Assembly (NCBI GenBank): GCA_045635085.1
Contig: JAZRBM010000013.1
Location: forward strand, 186,001-250,000
Source: Congzhengia sp045635085
GTDB taxonomy: Bacteria; Bacillota; Clostridia; UBA1381; UBA9506
DNA length: 64,000 nucleotides
Direction: 5' to 3'
This document shows, in pieces, positions 50,769-60,958 of the stretch (the stretch's first letter is position 1; every line of letters begins with the position of its first letter). The position numbers and the translations under genes were made by a program. The notes beneath the pieces are model-generated. The model ran no database searches. It saw only the letters and a program-made list of their open reading frames with translations, and had not been told where the DNA came from.

Positions 50769-51827
50769 TCACCCTCCATTGTCGTCAAAATACATCTCGT
50801 CTAGTAATTTTTCTAAGTATTTAGAAATTTGATTTATATTTGCAACTACTTTTGAATAGTTCATTCTGGTAGGACCTATAATTCCTATTTTACCCACCGT
50901 GCGACCACCCAAACGATAGTTGGCAGTTACCAAACTTGAATTTTGCATAATGTCTAAATCGTTTTCTTTTCCAATCCTGATATGCACTATTCTGTCATCA
51001 TCATCGTCAGAGTTTTTAATCGCCTGCGTTATAGAGTTTTTGTCATCTAAAAACTCTATAAATTCTTTTGCGGTATCGATATCGCGATATTCAGGAAAAT
51101 TGAGAATATTTGAAACACCGCTCAAATACACATCTGTTTCTTTTTGAATATCGTCTATTATCTCCGATATGAACTCAATAACCGGAAAAAGCAACTCTCC
51201 GTTTTTTCCCAGTGCTGTTTTAATTTCATTAATTTTTTTAACCCCAATTTCATCCAGTGCGAGTCCTGAAAGTTTTTCCTTTAGCATAGATGAAATCTGA
51301 GGTATAGAATCTTTATCCACTTCTTTGGGAATGACAACGCGTTTGTTCTTCATAATGCCTTCGTTTGTTACAAGAACAATAAGCATTGTTACTTCGTCTA
51401 TCTGGATTAATTCCAATGTTTTAATTGCTCCGTGTTTTAGCTCCGGTGTCATTAAAAACGCTGTATAATTCGTAAGCTGTGATAAAAGCATCGAAACCTG
51501 CTTGATCGCTTTATCAAACTGTCCTACTTTGACAGACATTGCAGTAGCCAACATATCGAGGTCTTGTTGGGTTGTTTCGTATCCGCCCATAAGTTCATTT
51601 ACATAAAATCTGTAGCCTTTATCAGACGGTATTCTCCCGGCAGATGTGTGTGGTTGTTCTAAATAACCCATTTCTTCCAAATCTGCCATCTCATTTCTTA
51701 TAGTTGCACTTGATAGTCCAAGGTCTGCATGCTTTGCTATATGACGCGAGCCAATAGGTTCTGCTGATGAGATGTATTCATTTATAATAGTATTTAGAAT
51801 TTTACGTTTTCTTTCGCTCAGTTCCAT
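50769..51827 (-). CDS. hrcA: Heat-inducible repressor HrcA
   Basis: 352 residues: N-terminal winged helix (SSATIRNEMADLEEMGYLEQPHTSAGRIPSDKGY is the hallmark stretch), then a GAF-like domain with an insert. It binds CIRCE in front of its own operon and is kept active by GroEL. First gene of hrcA-grpE-dnaK-dnaJ, and its operator is present just upstream. Confidence 0.97.
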   Translation of the reverse strand: MELSERKRKILNTIINEYISSAEPIGSRHIAKHADLGLSSATIRNEMADLEEMGYLEQPHTSAGRIPSDKGYRFYVNELMGGYETTQQDLDMLATAMSVKVGQFDKAIKQVSMLLSQLTNYTAFLMTPELKHGAIKTLELIQIDEVTMLIVLVTNEGIMKNKRVVIPKEVDKDSIPQISSMLKEKLSGLALDEIGVKKINEIKTALGKNGELLFPVIEFISEIIDDIQKETDVYLSGVSNILNFPEYRDIDTAKEFIEFLDDKNSITQAIKNSDDDDDRIVHIRIGKENDLDIMQNSSLVTANYRLGGRTVGKIGIIGPTRMNYSKVVANINQISKYLEKLLDEMYFDDNGG

Positions 51828-51842
51828 ACTTCCACCTCGTTA

Positions 51843-51869
51843 TTAGCACTCGTTGTCTTTGAGTGCTAA
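51843..51869 (-). promoter_or_regulatory. CIRCE operator
   Basis: Perfect TTAGCACTC-N9-GAGTGCTAA between the promoter and the hrcA start, the standard HrcA binding site. Confidence 0.98.
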
Positions 51870-51873
51870 TATA

Positions 51874-51902
51874 AAAATAGCACTTAACAATAAGAATGTC
51901 AA
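51874..51902 (-). promoter_or_regulatory. hrcA operon promoter overlapped by a second CIRCE-like palindrome
   Basis: Minus-strand TTGACA (51897-51902), 17 bp, TATTTT (51874-51879). A second inverted repeat TAGCACTT-N15-AAGTGCTA (51878-51885, 51901-51908) uses CIRCE-like half-sites with a wider spacer and brackets the -35 and spacer. Confidence 0.75.
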
Positions 51903-51931
51903 GTGCTAAATTGTGAACATTTTATTAAGTT

Positions 51932-52951
51932 TTATTTTGCACAAAATCCAGCGATAAGAGTTTGCAAAATTACAGCCTTATCGCAGCGGTTTTGTTTGAA
52001 AATTCTATCTGTTTCAACACATGTTGTCAAAAGATTTTTCAAATCGACAGATTGGTATTTAGAAGCAATCAAAATATATTTATTAACTATAAATGGCGGA
52101 ATTTTAGTTTTTGATGATATTTGCGATTTATCAATCTGGTCATCCTTTAAAAGTCTGACAGTCAGTAATTTTTCTGCATTTGAAGATATCGCACCTAAAA
52201 TTCTGGTTTCATCCTCTTTTAAAACAAAAAGGTCATTTAGTATCTTAAGAGCCAGTGGTGCATTTTTTGAAAGCAGTGCATCAACCATGTCAAACACTCT
52301 GTTTTCAACGACAGGTACAGTTACGTCGTCTATATCCTGACGGGTTACTGTATCTTTTCCTTCCGTGTATGCGGCGACTTTTTCTGCCTCGCGCTTTACA
52401 GAACTCATACCCTCCTGTGTTATATCTATAAGATATTTGGCGTCATTTTTAGAGATTACCTTTCCCAACGTCTTAAATAAAGAAACTGTCCAGTTTATCA
52501 TTTTCTCTTCAGAAAGATACGAAAACTCGACTACTGAATTTTGTTTTAAAAGCTTTTTATAAAGAGCGTTTCTTTTGTCTATCTTATCTTCATCAAATAT
52601 AACGTAAACATTTTTAGGAATATCGTCAATTATTTCTTCCCAGAACTCTTTATACTCCTTTGTTGCTGCATCTTTGCCGGTAAGCTGGAATATGCCAGAA
52701 TTATTAAATACTAACAGTTTAGACTCTGAAAAAACCGGTAGTGCCTCTATTGCTTCTTTTACAGAAACTAGGTCATATTTTTTGCCATCATAAACAAAAA
52801 CATTAAATTCAGGCATTTGAGTCGGTTCAATTTTAGATAGAAGCTGCTTTTTACTATGATTTTTTAAAAAAACCTCTTCTCCAAAAAGCACAAATATATT
52901 ATTACCAAGGTTTTCACTTTTTATATACGTTTTAAATTCATCGTAATTCAC
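51932..52951 (-). CDS. holA: DNA polymerase III delta subunit
   Basis: A 339-residue HolA: AAA+-like N-terminal domain (NIFVLFGEEVFLKNHSKKQL), mid region (YVIFDEDKIDKRNALYKKLLK) and C-terminal collar domain. It opens the sliding clamp in the clamp loader. It follows comEC by 7 bp, the standard Firmicute comEC-holA order. Confidence 0.93.
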   Translation of the reverse strand: MNYDEFKTYIKSENLGNNIFVLFGEEVFLKNHSKKQLLSKIEPTQMPEFNVFVYDGKKYDLVSVKEAIEALPVFSESKLLVFNNSGIFQLTGKDAATKEYKEFWEEIIDDIPKNVYVIFDEDKIDKRNALYKKLLKQNSVVEFSYLSEEKMINWTVSLFKTLGKVISKNDAKYLIDITQEGMSSVKREAEKVAAYTEGKDTVTRQDIDDVTVPVVENRVFDMVDALLSKNAPLALKILNDLFVLKEDETRILGAISSNAEKLLTVRLLKDDQIDKSQISSKTKIPPFIVNKYILIASKYQSVDLKNLLTTCVETDRIFKQNRCDKAVILQTLIAGFCAK

Positions 52952-52958
52952 TATTTAC

Positions 52959-55367
52959 TCACCTCTTATTTCTGTTAAAATATGTAATTCCGGTTATCTT
53001 ATCAGAATCAAAATAAAATGTTACATCTCTATGCACATCTGCTCTGAAAATTTCGGTTTTCGTCTTATTAAGTCTCTCAAAAACCTCAGGCGCAGGATGT
53101 CCGTACACATTTTTACCAACCGGAATGTAGGCATATTCAGGTTTTACCGCATCTAAAAATTCTGTGCACGTTGAATATTTAGAACCATGATGTGCAACCT
53201 TTAAAACATCCGCTTCTAATTTATCGCTATATGTTCTTACGAGATATTTTTCAACATCAGATGTTATATCTCCGGTAAATAAGAACGAAGTTTCTCCGTA
53301 ATCAAGTCGCGCTACAATTCCCGATTCGTTTTCATCATCGGCAAACATCATCTGCCTTTCGTCAGGTGCTATGGAAGTAATTGCAATTTCGTCATTGATT
53401 TTAAGGATATCTCCTGCTGTAAAGTAGTAAATATTTACATCTTTATCTTTTGCTTTTTCTATAATTTTTCTTCCTGCCTCAGTATCAGTTTGTCCGTACG
53501 GAAGAATTAAATTGTCTACATCGAGCCTATCAAGTACACCAAAAAGACCAACTGTATGGTCTGAGTGCATATGAGATATTATGATGTATTCAACATCTGT
53601 AACGCCACTTTTTATAAGGTATGGTACAATTACTTGTTCACCTGTTGCATCACTTCCTTCATACCCGCCACAATCGAACAAAACATCACAATCTCCGGGT
53701 GCTTTAAAGAGCGCACAGTCCCCTTGACCAACATTAATAAACGAAAGCTGCGCCAAGCGATGAGTTACCTTGGCATTATACAGCCCTATACCAGAAAGTA
53801 TGGTAAAAGAAATCAATACCGTTAAAAAAGCAGCCCTCTTTCTTTTGATAGCAAAAAATATTGTAGCAACAAAAAGTGCATACATAAAAATTAAAAACGG
53901 CGTAATTTCTCCAAAAAGTATCTTTGAAAAAGAAAATCCTCCGAAGAAATCTGATATTACTATCACAAGCTTTGATAAAATATATACAAAACCGGATATT
54001 GGAGTCGCTAATGTAGAACTTATAAAATTTAGAACAATATACAAAAGCCCACCTGCTAACAAGTAATTAAGAAAAGGTGTTACAAGCAAAGTAGTAATCA
54101 GCGACATAATCGAAAAGCCATTAAACAAGTACACTAATAAAGGAATTACGAATATTTGTGCTGACAATCCAACTGCAACCGAATCACAAATATTTCTTAA
54201 AAATTTAAAGGCAGCAGATTTAGAATCATACTTTATATACAATTTTGAAAACAAAACAGATATGCTATTATAGAAAATCAATATTCCTGAAGTTGCAGCA
54301 AAAGACAGCATAAACGACGCACTATAAATCACATGCGGGCTTACCATACAAAACAGTGCAGCAGCTAAAGAAAGTGTTGTAAGTGGGTCTGCTTTTCTGT
54401 ATATTAATTTAGCTATTAAGGCAAAGATTGCCAACACCCCTGCCCTTAGTGCTGAAACAGATGCTCCGGTAAAAAACACAAAAAACATTGCCATTATCGC
54501 CGAAAAGAGCATTTCTTTTCTTTTTGACACGTTAAAGAGTTTTAGCAGCGAAACCACTAAGGATATAAAGACCGCTACATGAAGTCCTGATACGGCTAGA
54601 ATATGCGAAAGGCCACTATTTGAAAAAGATTCTGACATTTCAGATGTAACAAAAGAAGAATCCCCGGTTACGAAAGCTCTTAAGAACGCACGTTCCTCTA
54701 AAGGAAATCTTTCATCAAAAGAAGTAATACACTTTTTTCTAAATGTTTTCCAAAAATGCAAAACAGGACGCTCTTTGTGTTCTAAAATTTCAAGTTTATC
54801 AGGCTGTATGTCGCATTGAAAAAATATGTTATCAGATTTTAAATATTGCGCGTAGTCAAATCCACCTTTATTCATAGGCGAATTAGGAATTTTAACCTTT
54901 CCTTTACCCGAAATAACGTCGCCTGTTTTTAGTTTAATAATTTCAATTACATCTTCGCTTTTTTCTATGTATTTGGAAAATCTTACTTTTTCTTTCAAGT
55001 TTTGTGTGCTATTTTTGTCAGATACAAAATACACATTTGCAACAAAAGAAACCGATTTTTCAGAAATAACCGGCTCATCCATTATCTCTGCCTTAAAACT
55101 GATTATTCTACCGTTATAAGGATATAAATCGCGGTTTTTAATATTATTTGCAAATTCATATCTGACACTTCCCGATATAAACAGAATTGTGCATAACAAC
55201 AAAAGTAAAGTACTTTTAAGGTTTATTCTTCGCACGGAAAGTAAAACAAGCACAAAAAAGGCAAGTAATGCAAAGATTAAGACATTTACGAAATCGAAAA
55301 GAGAAATGATATACATTCCTGCAACAAAAGACAGTGATAAACACATTAACGATCTTTTTATAAGCAA
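52959..55367 (-). CDS. comEC: ComEC/Rec2 DNA-uptake channel
   Basis: 802 residues in the usual three parts: an N-terminal soluble domain between membrane helices (about 1-215), the Competence domain with about ten helices (HILAVSGLHVAVFISL is its key motif), and a C-terminal metallo-beta-lactamase domain (ISHMHSDHTVG and VAHHGSKYST). It forms the inner-membrane channel for transforming DNA, and the MBL part is a likely nuclease. With the comEA-like gene it suggests competence potential; pilus genes are not in the window. Confidence 0.95.
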   Translation of the reverse strand: MLIKRSLMCLSLSFVAGMYIISLFDFVNVLIFALLAFFVLVLLSVRRINLKSTLLLLLCTILFISGSVRYEFANNIKNRDLYPYNGRIISFKAEIMDEPVISEKSVSFVANVYFVSDKNSTQNLKEKVRFSKYIEKSEDVIEIIKLKTGDVISGKGKVKIPNSPMNKGGFDYAQYLKSDNIFFQCDIQPDKLEILEHKERPVLHFWKTFRKKCITSFDERFPLEERAFLRAFVTGDSSFVTSEMSESFSNSGLSHILAVSGLHVAVFISLVVSLLKLFNVSKRKEMLFSAIMAMFFVFFTGASVSALRAGVLAIFALIAKLIYRKADPLTTLSLAAALFCMVSPHVIYSASFMLSFAATSGILIFYNSISVLFSKLYIKYDSKSAAFKFLRNICDSVAVGLSAQIFVIPLLVYLFNGFSIMSLITTLLVTPFLNYLLAGGLLYIVLNFISSTLATPISGFVYILSKLVIVISDFFGGFSFSKILFGEITPFLIFMYALFVATIFFAIKRKRAAFLTVLISFTILSGIGLYNAKVTHRLAQLSFINVGQGDCALFKAPGDCDVLFDCGGYEGSDATGEQVIVPYLIKSGVTDVEYIIISHMHSDHTVGLFGVLDRLDVDNLILPYGQTDTEAGRKIIEKAKDKDVNIYYFTAGDILKINDEIAITSIAPDERQMMFADDENESGIVARLDYGETSFLFTGDITSDVEKYLVRTYSDKLEADVLKVAHHGSKYSTCTEFLDAVKPEYAYIPVGKNVYGHPAPEVFERLNKTKTEIFRADVHRDVTFYFDSDKITGITYFNRNKR

Positions 55368-55382
55368 AAAATCATATCCTTT

Positions 55383-58300
55383 CTAAAATTCAAATAACGT
55401 AATCTGATTTGTATCGGGAACTTTTTCTAAAACTTCATATTCTTTTAGCTTGTCAACTACTGCTTTACCAATTTTTGCACGACGCATTAAATCCTCTGAC
55501 GAGATAAACGGACCACCTGTTTCTCTTGCATCTACAATTGCCTGTCCAACTGCATCAGAAACACCATTAATAGCATTAAGCGGAGGTCTTATGGCTCCAT
55601 CCTCTTCCACAAATTTTGTAGCATGTGATTTATACAGATCAACAGGCAAAAACGAGATTCCTCTTGCATACATCTCGTTTACAACTTCAAGGATTGTAAC
55701 CATATTTTTTTCCTTTTGTGTAGGATTTTGCGATGCATTAAGTTCTGCAATAGCCGATAATACTCTATCACGTCCGCGCAGCATTAAATCTGCATCAAAT
55801 TCTGTAGCACGGACTGTATAGTAGGCTATATAGAAAGAAATTGGGTAATGTACTTTAAAATATGCAATTCTAAAGCCCATAGTTACATATGCAGCAGCGT
55901 GAGCCTTAGGGAACATATACTTAATCTTTTTACAAGATGAAATATACCATTCAGGAACATCGTTTTCTCTCATCAAAACTTCATCTTCCGGAGAAAGTCC
56001 CTTGCCTTTTCTAACCTTTTCCATAATTTTAAAAGAGTCAAGAGGCGGCACATTATGCTGCAGAAGATATAACATAATATCATCACGCGTACAAATAACT
56101 TCAGACAATGTAGCAACACCATCACGAACCAGTTCCTGTGCATTGTTTGTCCATACATCTGTACCATGCGAAAGTCCAGAAATACGAATAAGTTCACTAA
56201 AAGTTGTCGGTTTTGTTTCAATAAGCATCTGTTGTACAAAACGTGTGCCAAATTCAGGCACAGCAAATGTACCGACAGGCGTTCCTAAATCGTCTGCTGT
56301 AACGCCAAGAGCCTCAGTTGTTGTAAAAAGACTCATCGTCGGCTTGTCATCAATAGGAATTTTTGTCGCATCAATACCAGTTAAGTCCTCAAGCATTCTT
56401 ATCATAGTCGGATCATCGTGGCCTAAAATATCAAGCTTTAATAATTTACCACTAATAGAATGGTAATCAAAGTGCGTTGTGATGATATCCGTATCGTTAT
56501 CATTAGCAGGGTGCTGGATAGGTGAAAATTCATATATTTCATTAGCCTTAGGTACAATCATTACACCACCCGGATGCTGTCCGGTTGTGCGTTTTACGCC
56601 TACGATGCCCTGAGCAAGTCGCATTTGCTCTGCTTTATTTAATGATTTTTGTTTAAATTCTGCATATTTTTTCAAATATCCAAACGCAGTTTTTTCAGCC
56701 AAAGTACCAATCGTTCCAGCACGATAAACATGGCCGGTACCGAACAGTTCCTCGGTGTATTTATGTGCAACGCTTTGATACTCGCCAGAAAAGTTTAGAT
56801 CTATATCAGGCTCTTTATCACCATCAAATCCTAAAAAGGTTTCAAAAGGAATATCATAGCCTTCTTTTTTATATTTCGTGCCGCAAACCAGACAATCCTT
56901 GTCGTCAAGGTCAGCTCCACAACTAGCTGAACCATCTGTAAAAAATTCTGTGTTCTTACATTTTGGACAAATGTAGTGAGGCGGTAGCGAGTTAATCTCT
57001 GTAATACCTATCAGATAAGCTATAAAAGACGAACCAACAGAACCTCTTGAGCCTACTAAATAGCCATCACCAAGCGATTTTGTAACTAGCTTTTGGGCTA
57101 TCATATACATAACCGAAAAGCCGTATTTTATAATCGGTACTAACTCTTTTTCCATCCTTTGTTTTACAATTTCAGGCAGATTTTCGCCATATATTTCATG
57201 CGCTCGCTGATCAGACATTCTTTGAATGTCTTCTGTCGCTCCTGGCATTTCAGGAGGATATGTATCTTTAGGTATAGGACGGACATCGCCTATCATATCT
57301 GCGATTTTATTTGTATTTTCCACTACAACTTCAAACGCTTTTTTGCTTCCCAAATATTTAAACTCATCAAGCATTTCATCGGTTGTGCGCAAATATAGCG
57401 GAGGTTGAAATTCGGCATCATCGTACTCCTGACTAACCATTAACACTTCTCTGTATATAGCGTCTTCAGGATTGACAAAATGAACATCGCAAGTAGCAAC
57501 TACAGGCTTTGATAATTTTGTGCCAAGGTCAACAATTTCTGAGTTTATGGATTTTAAATCTTCAAATGATTCGACCGTATTATCCCGAATCATAAACTCA
57601 TTATTGCCGAGCGGTTGAATTTCAAAATAGTCGTAAAATTCAGCTATATCTTCAATTTCTTTTTTTGTTTTACCAGACAAAAATGCATTATAAAGTTCTC
57701 CAGCTTCACATGCACTTCCTATAATCAATCCCTCTCTATATTCTTTTAATACTTCTTTTTTTATTCTCGGTTTTCTGTAAAATTCATCCAGATGCGAAGT
57801 TGATACCAGCTTATAGAGGTTTTTAAGTCCTGTCATATCTTTTACCAATAGTATTACATGATACAAATCCGAATATCTGGCTATTGACTCATCAGCAAGT
57901 TCGTTGTTGATAGAAAGCACATTTTCAATACCTTTGCGCTTCATACTATCACAAAACATCAGGAAAATTTTAGCTGTGACTTCGGCATCATTAATTGCTC
58001 TGTGATGACCTTCAAAATTAATACCGAGCGCCTTTGCTACTCTATCAAGCCTATGTCTTTTGATATTTGTTACAAGCTTACGACTAAGTCCTAATGTATC
58101 AACATAACAAAAATCAAAAGGAATATCAAATTTTTCTGTATATCGTTTTAAAAATCCTACATCAAAATTCGCATTATGAGCAACTAAAACAGAGCCTTTT
58201 GCAAATTCAACGAAACGCCCAAGAACACTTCTTGCGTCATCTGCACCAAATACCATCTCGTTAGTAATTCTTGTAAGTTCAGTAATGTGAGGCGGTATTT

Positions 58301-59654
58301 CTGTTTCAGGCTTTACAAATTCTGAAAATCTGTCGACTATCTTTCCGCCTGAGACTTTTACAGCAGCAATTTCTATAAGTTCGTGAAATCTGGCTTTAAG
58401 ACCGGTTGTTTCAATATCAAATACGACAAAATCTCCGTCTAGACTCATTGATTTTTCGTTGTAGACAATTTTTGAGTCATCGCCCATCAGGTAACCTTCC
58501 ATACCATAGATTACCTTGATATCATTCTTTTTGCCGGCATCAAAAGCATCGGGATATGCCTGAACAACACCGTGATCTGTAATTGCTATAGCTTTATGCC
58601 CCCACTTTGCCGCAGTTTTAATAAGTTCATCGGTTTTGGCAACCGAGTCCATAGCAGACATCGTTGTATGTGCGTGTAGTTCCACACGTTTTATTTGTGC
58701 AGTGTCTTCCCTTGACTTTATTTCTTTTAATTTTAAACTATTTATTTTTATTGTGACCTCGTGCTCATACTGGTCATAAACAGTGTCGCCTTTAACTATC
58801 ACAGCCTTAGCCCCTTTTAAAGCGGACGTGATATCATTAATTTTATCAGGCTTTACAAAGCATTTACAGGTTATAGATGATATGTCATCTGTTATGTATA
58901 GAGAAAGAATATGATTTCCATTTTTAGTTTCTCTTGTTTCGGTAGTAATAATTTTTCCTGCTACCAAAACCTTTCCGCTATACTCTGTAATATCAGACAA
59001 AGGTGTTATTTCCCCTGAAAAATCCTTGCCAATGATAAGATTTTCGTTCTTTTCCTCTTCACTTTCTGTCTTCTTTACTACCTCTTTGAGGCAAGGCAAA
59101 TCCTCAGACTGTGTTTTTTGGGGGATATTAGTTAAAATATCTTCTTTTGCCTTTTCTATTTCCTCTAAAAGCTCATCTTTCTTTTCTGTAATAATATCAA
59201 ACTCTGCAGTAAGTGAAATCCCAAACGTATCTTTAACATACTCTTCAATCATGCTGCCAAGTTTTTCTTTTGGGAATTTTTCTTCAGTACTAAATCGGAT
59301 AAAAACAGTTAATACATTATCTGAAATTTTAGCTGCACTTCCTGTTAAAACCTTTAAAAGTTCAGGTTTTTTACGACATACATAATCACGAACGTTGTCA
59401 TAGAAATCTTTTTTATTTTCATCAGTTAGTTCAAAGTTTTTATACTTTATATTAAACGCTACTTTTGAAACGCCGTATTTCGTATGTATAATTTCCTTTA
59501 GTTCATCAAAAGGAAAAACACAAGGAAAAGCGTCTGACATAAGGTCGACGCTCATAGACATATCCTCTTTTTTAATTCTGCAGCCTGTTAGATTTACTGA
59601 TTCATATGATGCAGCAAATTCCGAACCTGCAAGCTCTGCTAATATGTTTGACAT
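55383..59654 (-). CDS. polC: DNA polymerase III alpha subunit, PolC type
   Basis: A 1423-residue Gram-positive replicase. Order: N-terminal domain, OB fold (about 215-305), PHP domain (HAHTTMSAMD near 330), inserted 3'-5' exonuclease (FVVFDIETTGL near 410; HRAINDAEVT near 560), PHP continuation, polymerase palm/fingers with a four-cysteine zinc site (CPKC...CLVCG near 920-960), and a duplex-binding C-terminus ending NQITLFEF, which carries a clamp-binding QxTLFEF motif. All parts are present. Confidence 0.97.
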   Translation of the reverse strand: MSNILAELAGSEFAASYESVNLTGCRIKKEDMSMSVDLMSDAFPCVFPFDELKEIIHTKYGVSKVAFNIKYKNFELTDENKKDFYDNVRDYVCRKKPELLKVLTGSAAKISDNVLTVFIRFSTEEKFPKEKLGSMIEEYVKDTFGISLTAEFDIITEKKDELLEEIEKAKEDILTNIPQKTQSEDLPCLKEVVKKTESEEEKNENLIIGKDFSGEITPLSDITEYSGKVLVAGKIITTETRETKNGNHILSLYITDDISSITCKCFVKPDKINDITSALKGAKAVIVKGDTVYDQYEHEVTIKINSLKLKEIKSREDTAQIKRVELHAHTTMSAMDSVAKTDELIKTAAKWGHKAIAITDHGVVQAYPDAFDAGKKNDIKVIYGMEGYLMGDDSKIVYNEKSMSLDGDFVVFDIETTGLKARFHELIEIAAVKVSGGKIVDRFSEFVKPETEIPPHITELTRITNEMVFGADDARSVLGRFVEFAKGSVLVAHNANFDVGFLKRYTEKFDIPFDFCYVDTLGLSRKLVTNIKRHRLDRVAKALGINFEGHHRAINDAEVTAKIFLMFCDSMKRKGIENVLSINNELADESIARYSDLYHVILLVKDMTGLKNLYKLVSTSHLDEFYRKPRIKKEVLKEYREGLIIGSACEAGELYNAFLSGKTKKEIEDIAEFYDYFEIQPLGNNEFMIRDNTVESFEDLKSINSEIVDLGTKLSKPVVATCDVHFVNPEDAIYREVLMVSQEYDDAEFQPPLYLRTTDEMLDEFKYLGSKKAFEVVVENTNKIADMIGDVRPIPKDTYPPEMPGATEDIQRMSDQRAHEIYGENLPEIVKQRMEKELVPIIKYGFSVMYMIAQKLVTKSLGDGYLVGSRGSVGSSFIAYLIGITEINSLPPHYICPKCKNTEFFTDGSASCGADLDDKDCLVCGTKYKKEGYDIPFETFLGFDGDKEPDIDLNFSGEYQSVAHKYTEELFGTGHVYRAGTIGTLAEKTAFGYLKKYAEFKQKSLNKAEQMRLAQGIVGVKRTTGQHPGGVMIVPKANEIYEFSPIQHPANDNDTDIITTHFDYHSISGKLLKLDILGHDDPTMIRMLEDLTGIDATKIPIDDKPTMSLFTTTEALGVTADDLGTPVGTFAVPEFGTRFVQQMLIETKPTTFSELIRISGLSHGTDVWTNNAQELVRDGVATLSEVICTRDDIMLYLLQHNVPPLDSFKIMEKVRKGKGLSPEDEVLMRENDVPEWYISSCKKIKYMFPKAHAAAYVTMGFRIAYFKVHYPISFYIAYYTVRATEFDADLMLRGRDRVLSAIAELNASQNPTQKEKNMVTILEVVNEMYARGISFLPVDLYKSHATKFVEEDGAIRPPLNAINGVSDAVGQAIVDARETGGPFISSEDLMRRAKIGKAVVDKLKEYEVLEKVPDTNQITLFEF

Positions 59655-59664
59655 TTAGAACTCC

Positions 59665-60717
59665 TTAGAACAATTTATCTATTTCGCAAAATAACTCATC
59701 AATAATATTTTCTTCTTTTACTCTTTTTATTATTTTTCCGTGTTTAAATATAAGCCCTTCTCCATTAGCACCTGTAATGCCAATATCTGCATTACTTGCT
59801 TCTCCGGGCCCGTTTACGACGCATCCCATAACCGCAACTGTTATACCTTTATCCAAAGTTGCCAGGCGTTTTTCTACCTCTTTAGCTATATCAATGAGAT
59901 TTATGCTGCACCGGGAACAAGTTGGACAAGACACGATCTTTGCTGCACTGTCTTTTAAATCTAAAGCTTTAAGTATTTCTTTCGCTGCACGAATTTCTTC
60001 GATTGGGTTATCAGTTAAAGAGACACGTATCGTATCACCTATACCATCTGCTAAAAGCGAGCCAATTCCTATTGCCGATTTTATAGTTCCTGCGTACGAC
60101 GGTCCTGCCTCTGTAACACCTAAATGAAGCGGATAATTGCACTTTTCTGCCATTAATCTGTATGCAGCTATCATCGTCTTAACATCTGATGCCTTAAGAG
60201 ATACTACAATGTCATCAAAACCATTTCTTTCTAAAATTTCAATATGGCGTGTTGCCTCATATACAAGCCCTTCGGGACTGTATCTGCCATATTTTTTGGC
60301 TATATCAAGGGAAACAGAGCCTGTATTTACACCGACTCTTATAGGAACGCTTCTTTCTTTAGCAGCAGAAATTACTTCTTTTACTCTCGCTTCGTTACCA
60401 ATATTTCCGGGATTTAGGCGAACTTTGTCAATTCTGTTCTCGATTGATAAAAGAGCCATCTTGTAATCGAACTGTATATCTGCAACTAAAGGAATGTCTA
60501 TTTCTTTTTTTAATGCTTTTAAAACATCAATGCTCTTATCATCAATAATTGCCATACGAACAATGTCACAGCCTGCATCCTTTAATGCTCTAGTCTGCTC
60601 TATAGCGCCCTTTATGTCACCATTTTCAGTGTTCAGCATAGACTGAATGGTTATGGGTGCATTTGTGCCTATTTTTACGTTTCCGACTTTTACAGTTTTT
60701 GTGCATTTTCTTACCAT
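59665..60717 (-). CDS. ispG: 4-hydroxy-3-methylbut-2-enyl diphosphate synthase IspG
   Basis: 350 residues: TIM barrel at the N-terminus and the 4Fe-4S ligands SCPTCSRC plus GCVVNGPGEA near the C-terminus. Converts MEcPP to HMBPP in the MEP isoprenoid pathway, using reduced ferredoxin or flavodoxin. It lies 10 bp before polC and may share the promoter at 60.8 kb. Neighbouring MEP genes (dxr, rseP) are not in the window. Confidence 0.96.
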   Translation of the reverse strand: MVRKCTKTVKVGNVKIGTNAPITIQSMLNTENGDIKGAIEQTRALKDAGCDIVRMAIIDDKSIDVLKALKKEIDIPLVADIQFDYKMALLSIENRIDKVRLNPGNIGNEARVKEVISAAKERSVPIRVGVNTGSVSLDIAKKYGRYSPEGLVYEATRHIEILERNGFDDIVVSLKASDVKTMIAAYRLMAEKCNYPLHLGVTEAGPSYAGTIKSAIGIGSLLADGIGDTIRVSLTDNPIEEIRAAKEILKALDLKDSAAKIVSCPTCSRCSINLIDIAKEVEKRLATLDKGITVAVMGCVVNGPGEASNADIGITGANGEGLIFKHGKIIKRVKEENIIDELFCEIDKLF

Positions 60718-60797
60718 AAAAACACCCTTACATCATTAAAAATGATATTTTTTATATTCTTTAAATCATCAATTTATACACATATAACAGCAAAATA

Positions 60798-60826
60798 AGT
60801 ATACCATATTTTCATTTTTTAGTCAA
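60798..60826 (-). promoter_or_regulatory. Sigma-A promoter of the ispG-polC-comEC-holA run
   Basis: Minus-strand TTGACT (60821-60826), 17 bp, TATACT (60798-60803). No other clear promoter is seen before polC. Confidence 0.78.
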
Positions 60827-60911
60827 TTAAATAAACAATAATATTTAGCCTGTCAAAAGTTTAGGAGAAAACACAAATAAGCAAAGTTTGTTAAAACACA
60901 AGGCAATAAAA

Positions 60912-60943
60912 CAAAAGAAATTCGCCAAATGGCGAATTTCTTC
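60912..60943 (-). terminator. Terminator of nagB
   Basis: Stem AAGAAATTCGCCA/TGGCGAATTTCTT with a minimal loop; T-rich on the minus strand just below nagB. The rest of 60718-60911 holds only the ispG promoter. Confidence 0.82.
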
Positions 60944-60958
60944 ATACGCTTGATTTTA

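Noticed and set aside
51903..52340. 145-residue plus-strand open frame opposite holA
   Set aside because: Antisense shadow of holA with no ribosome site or family resemblance.
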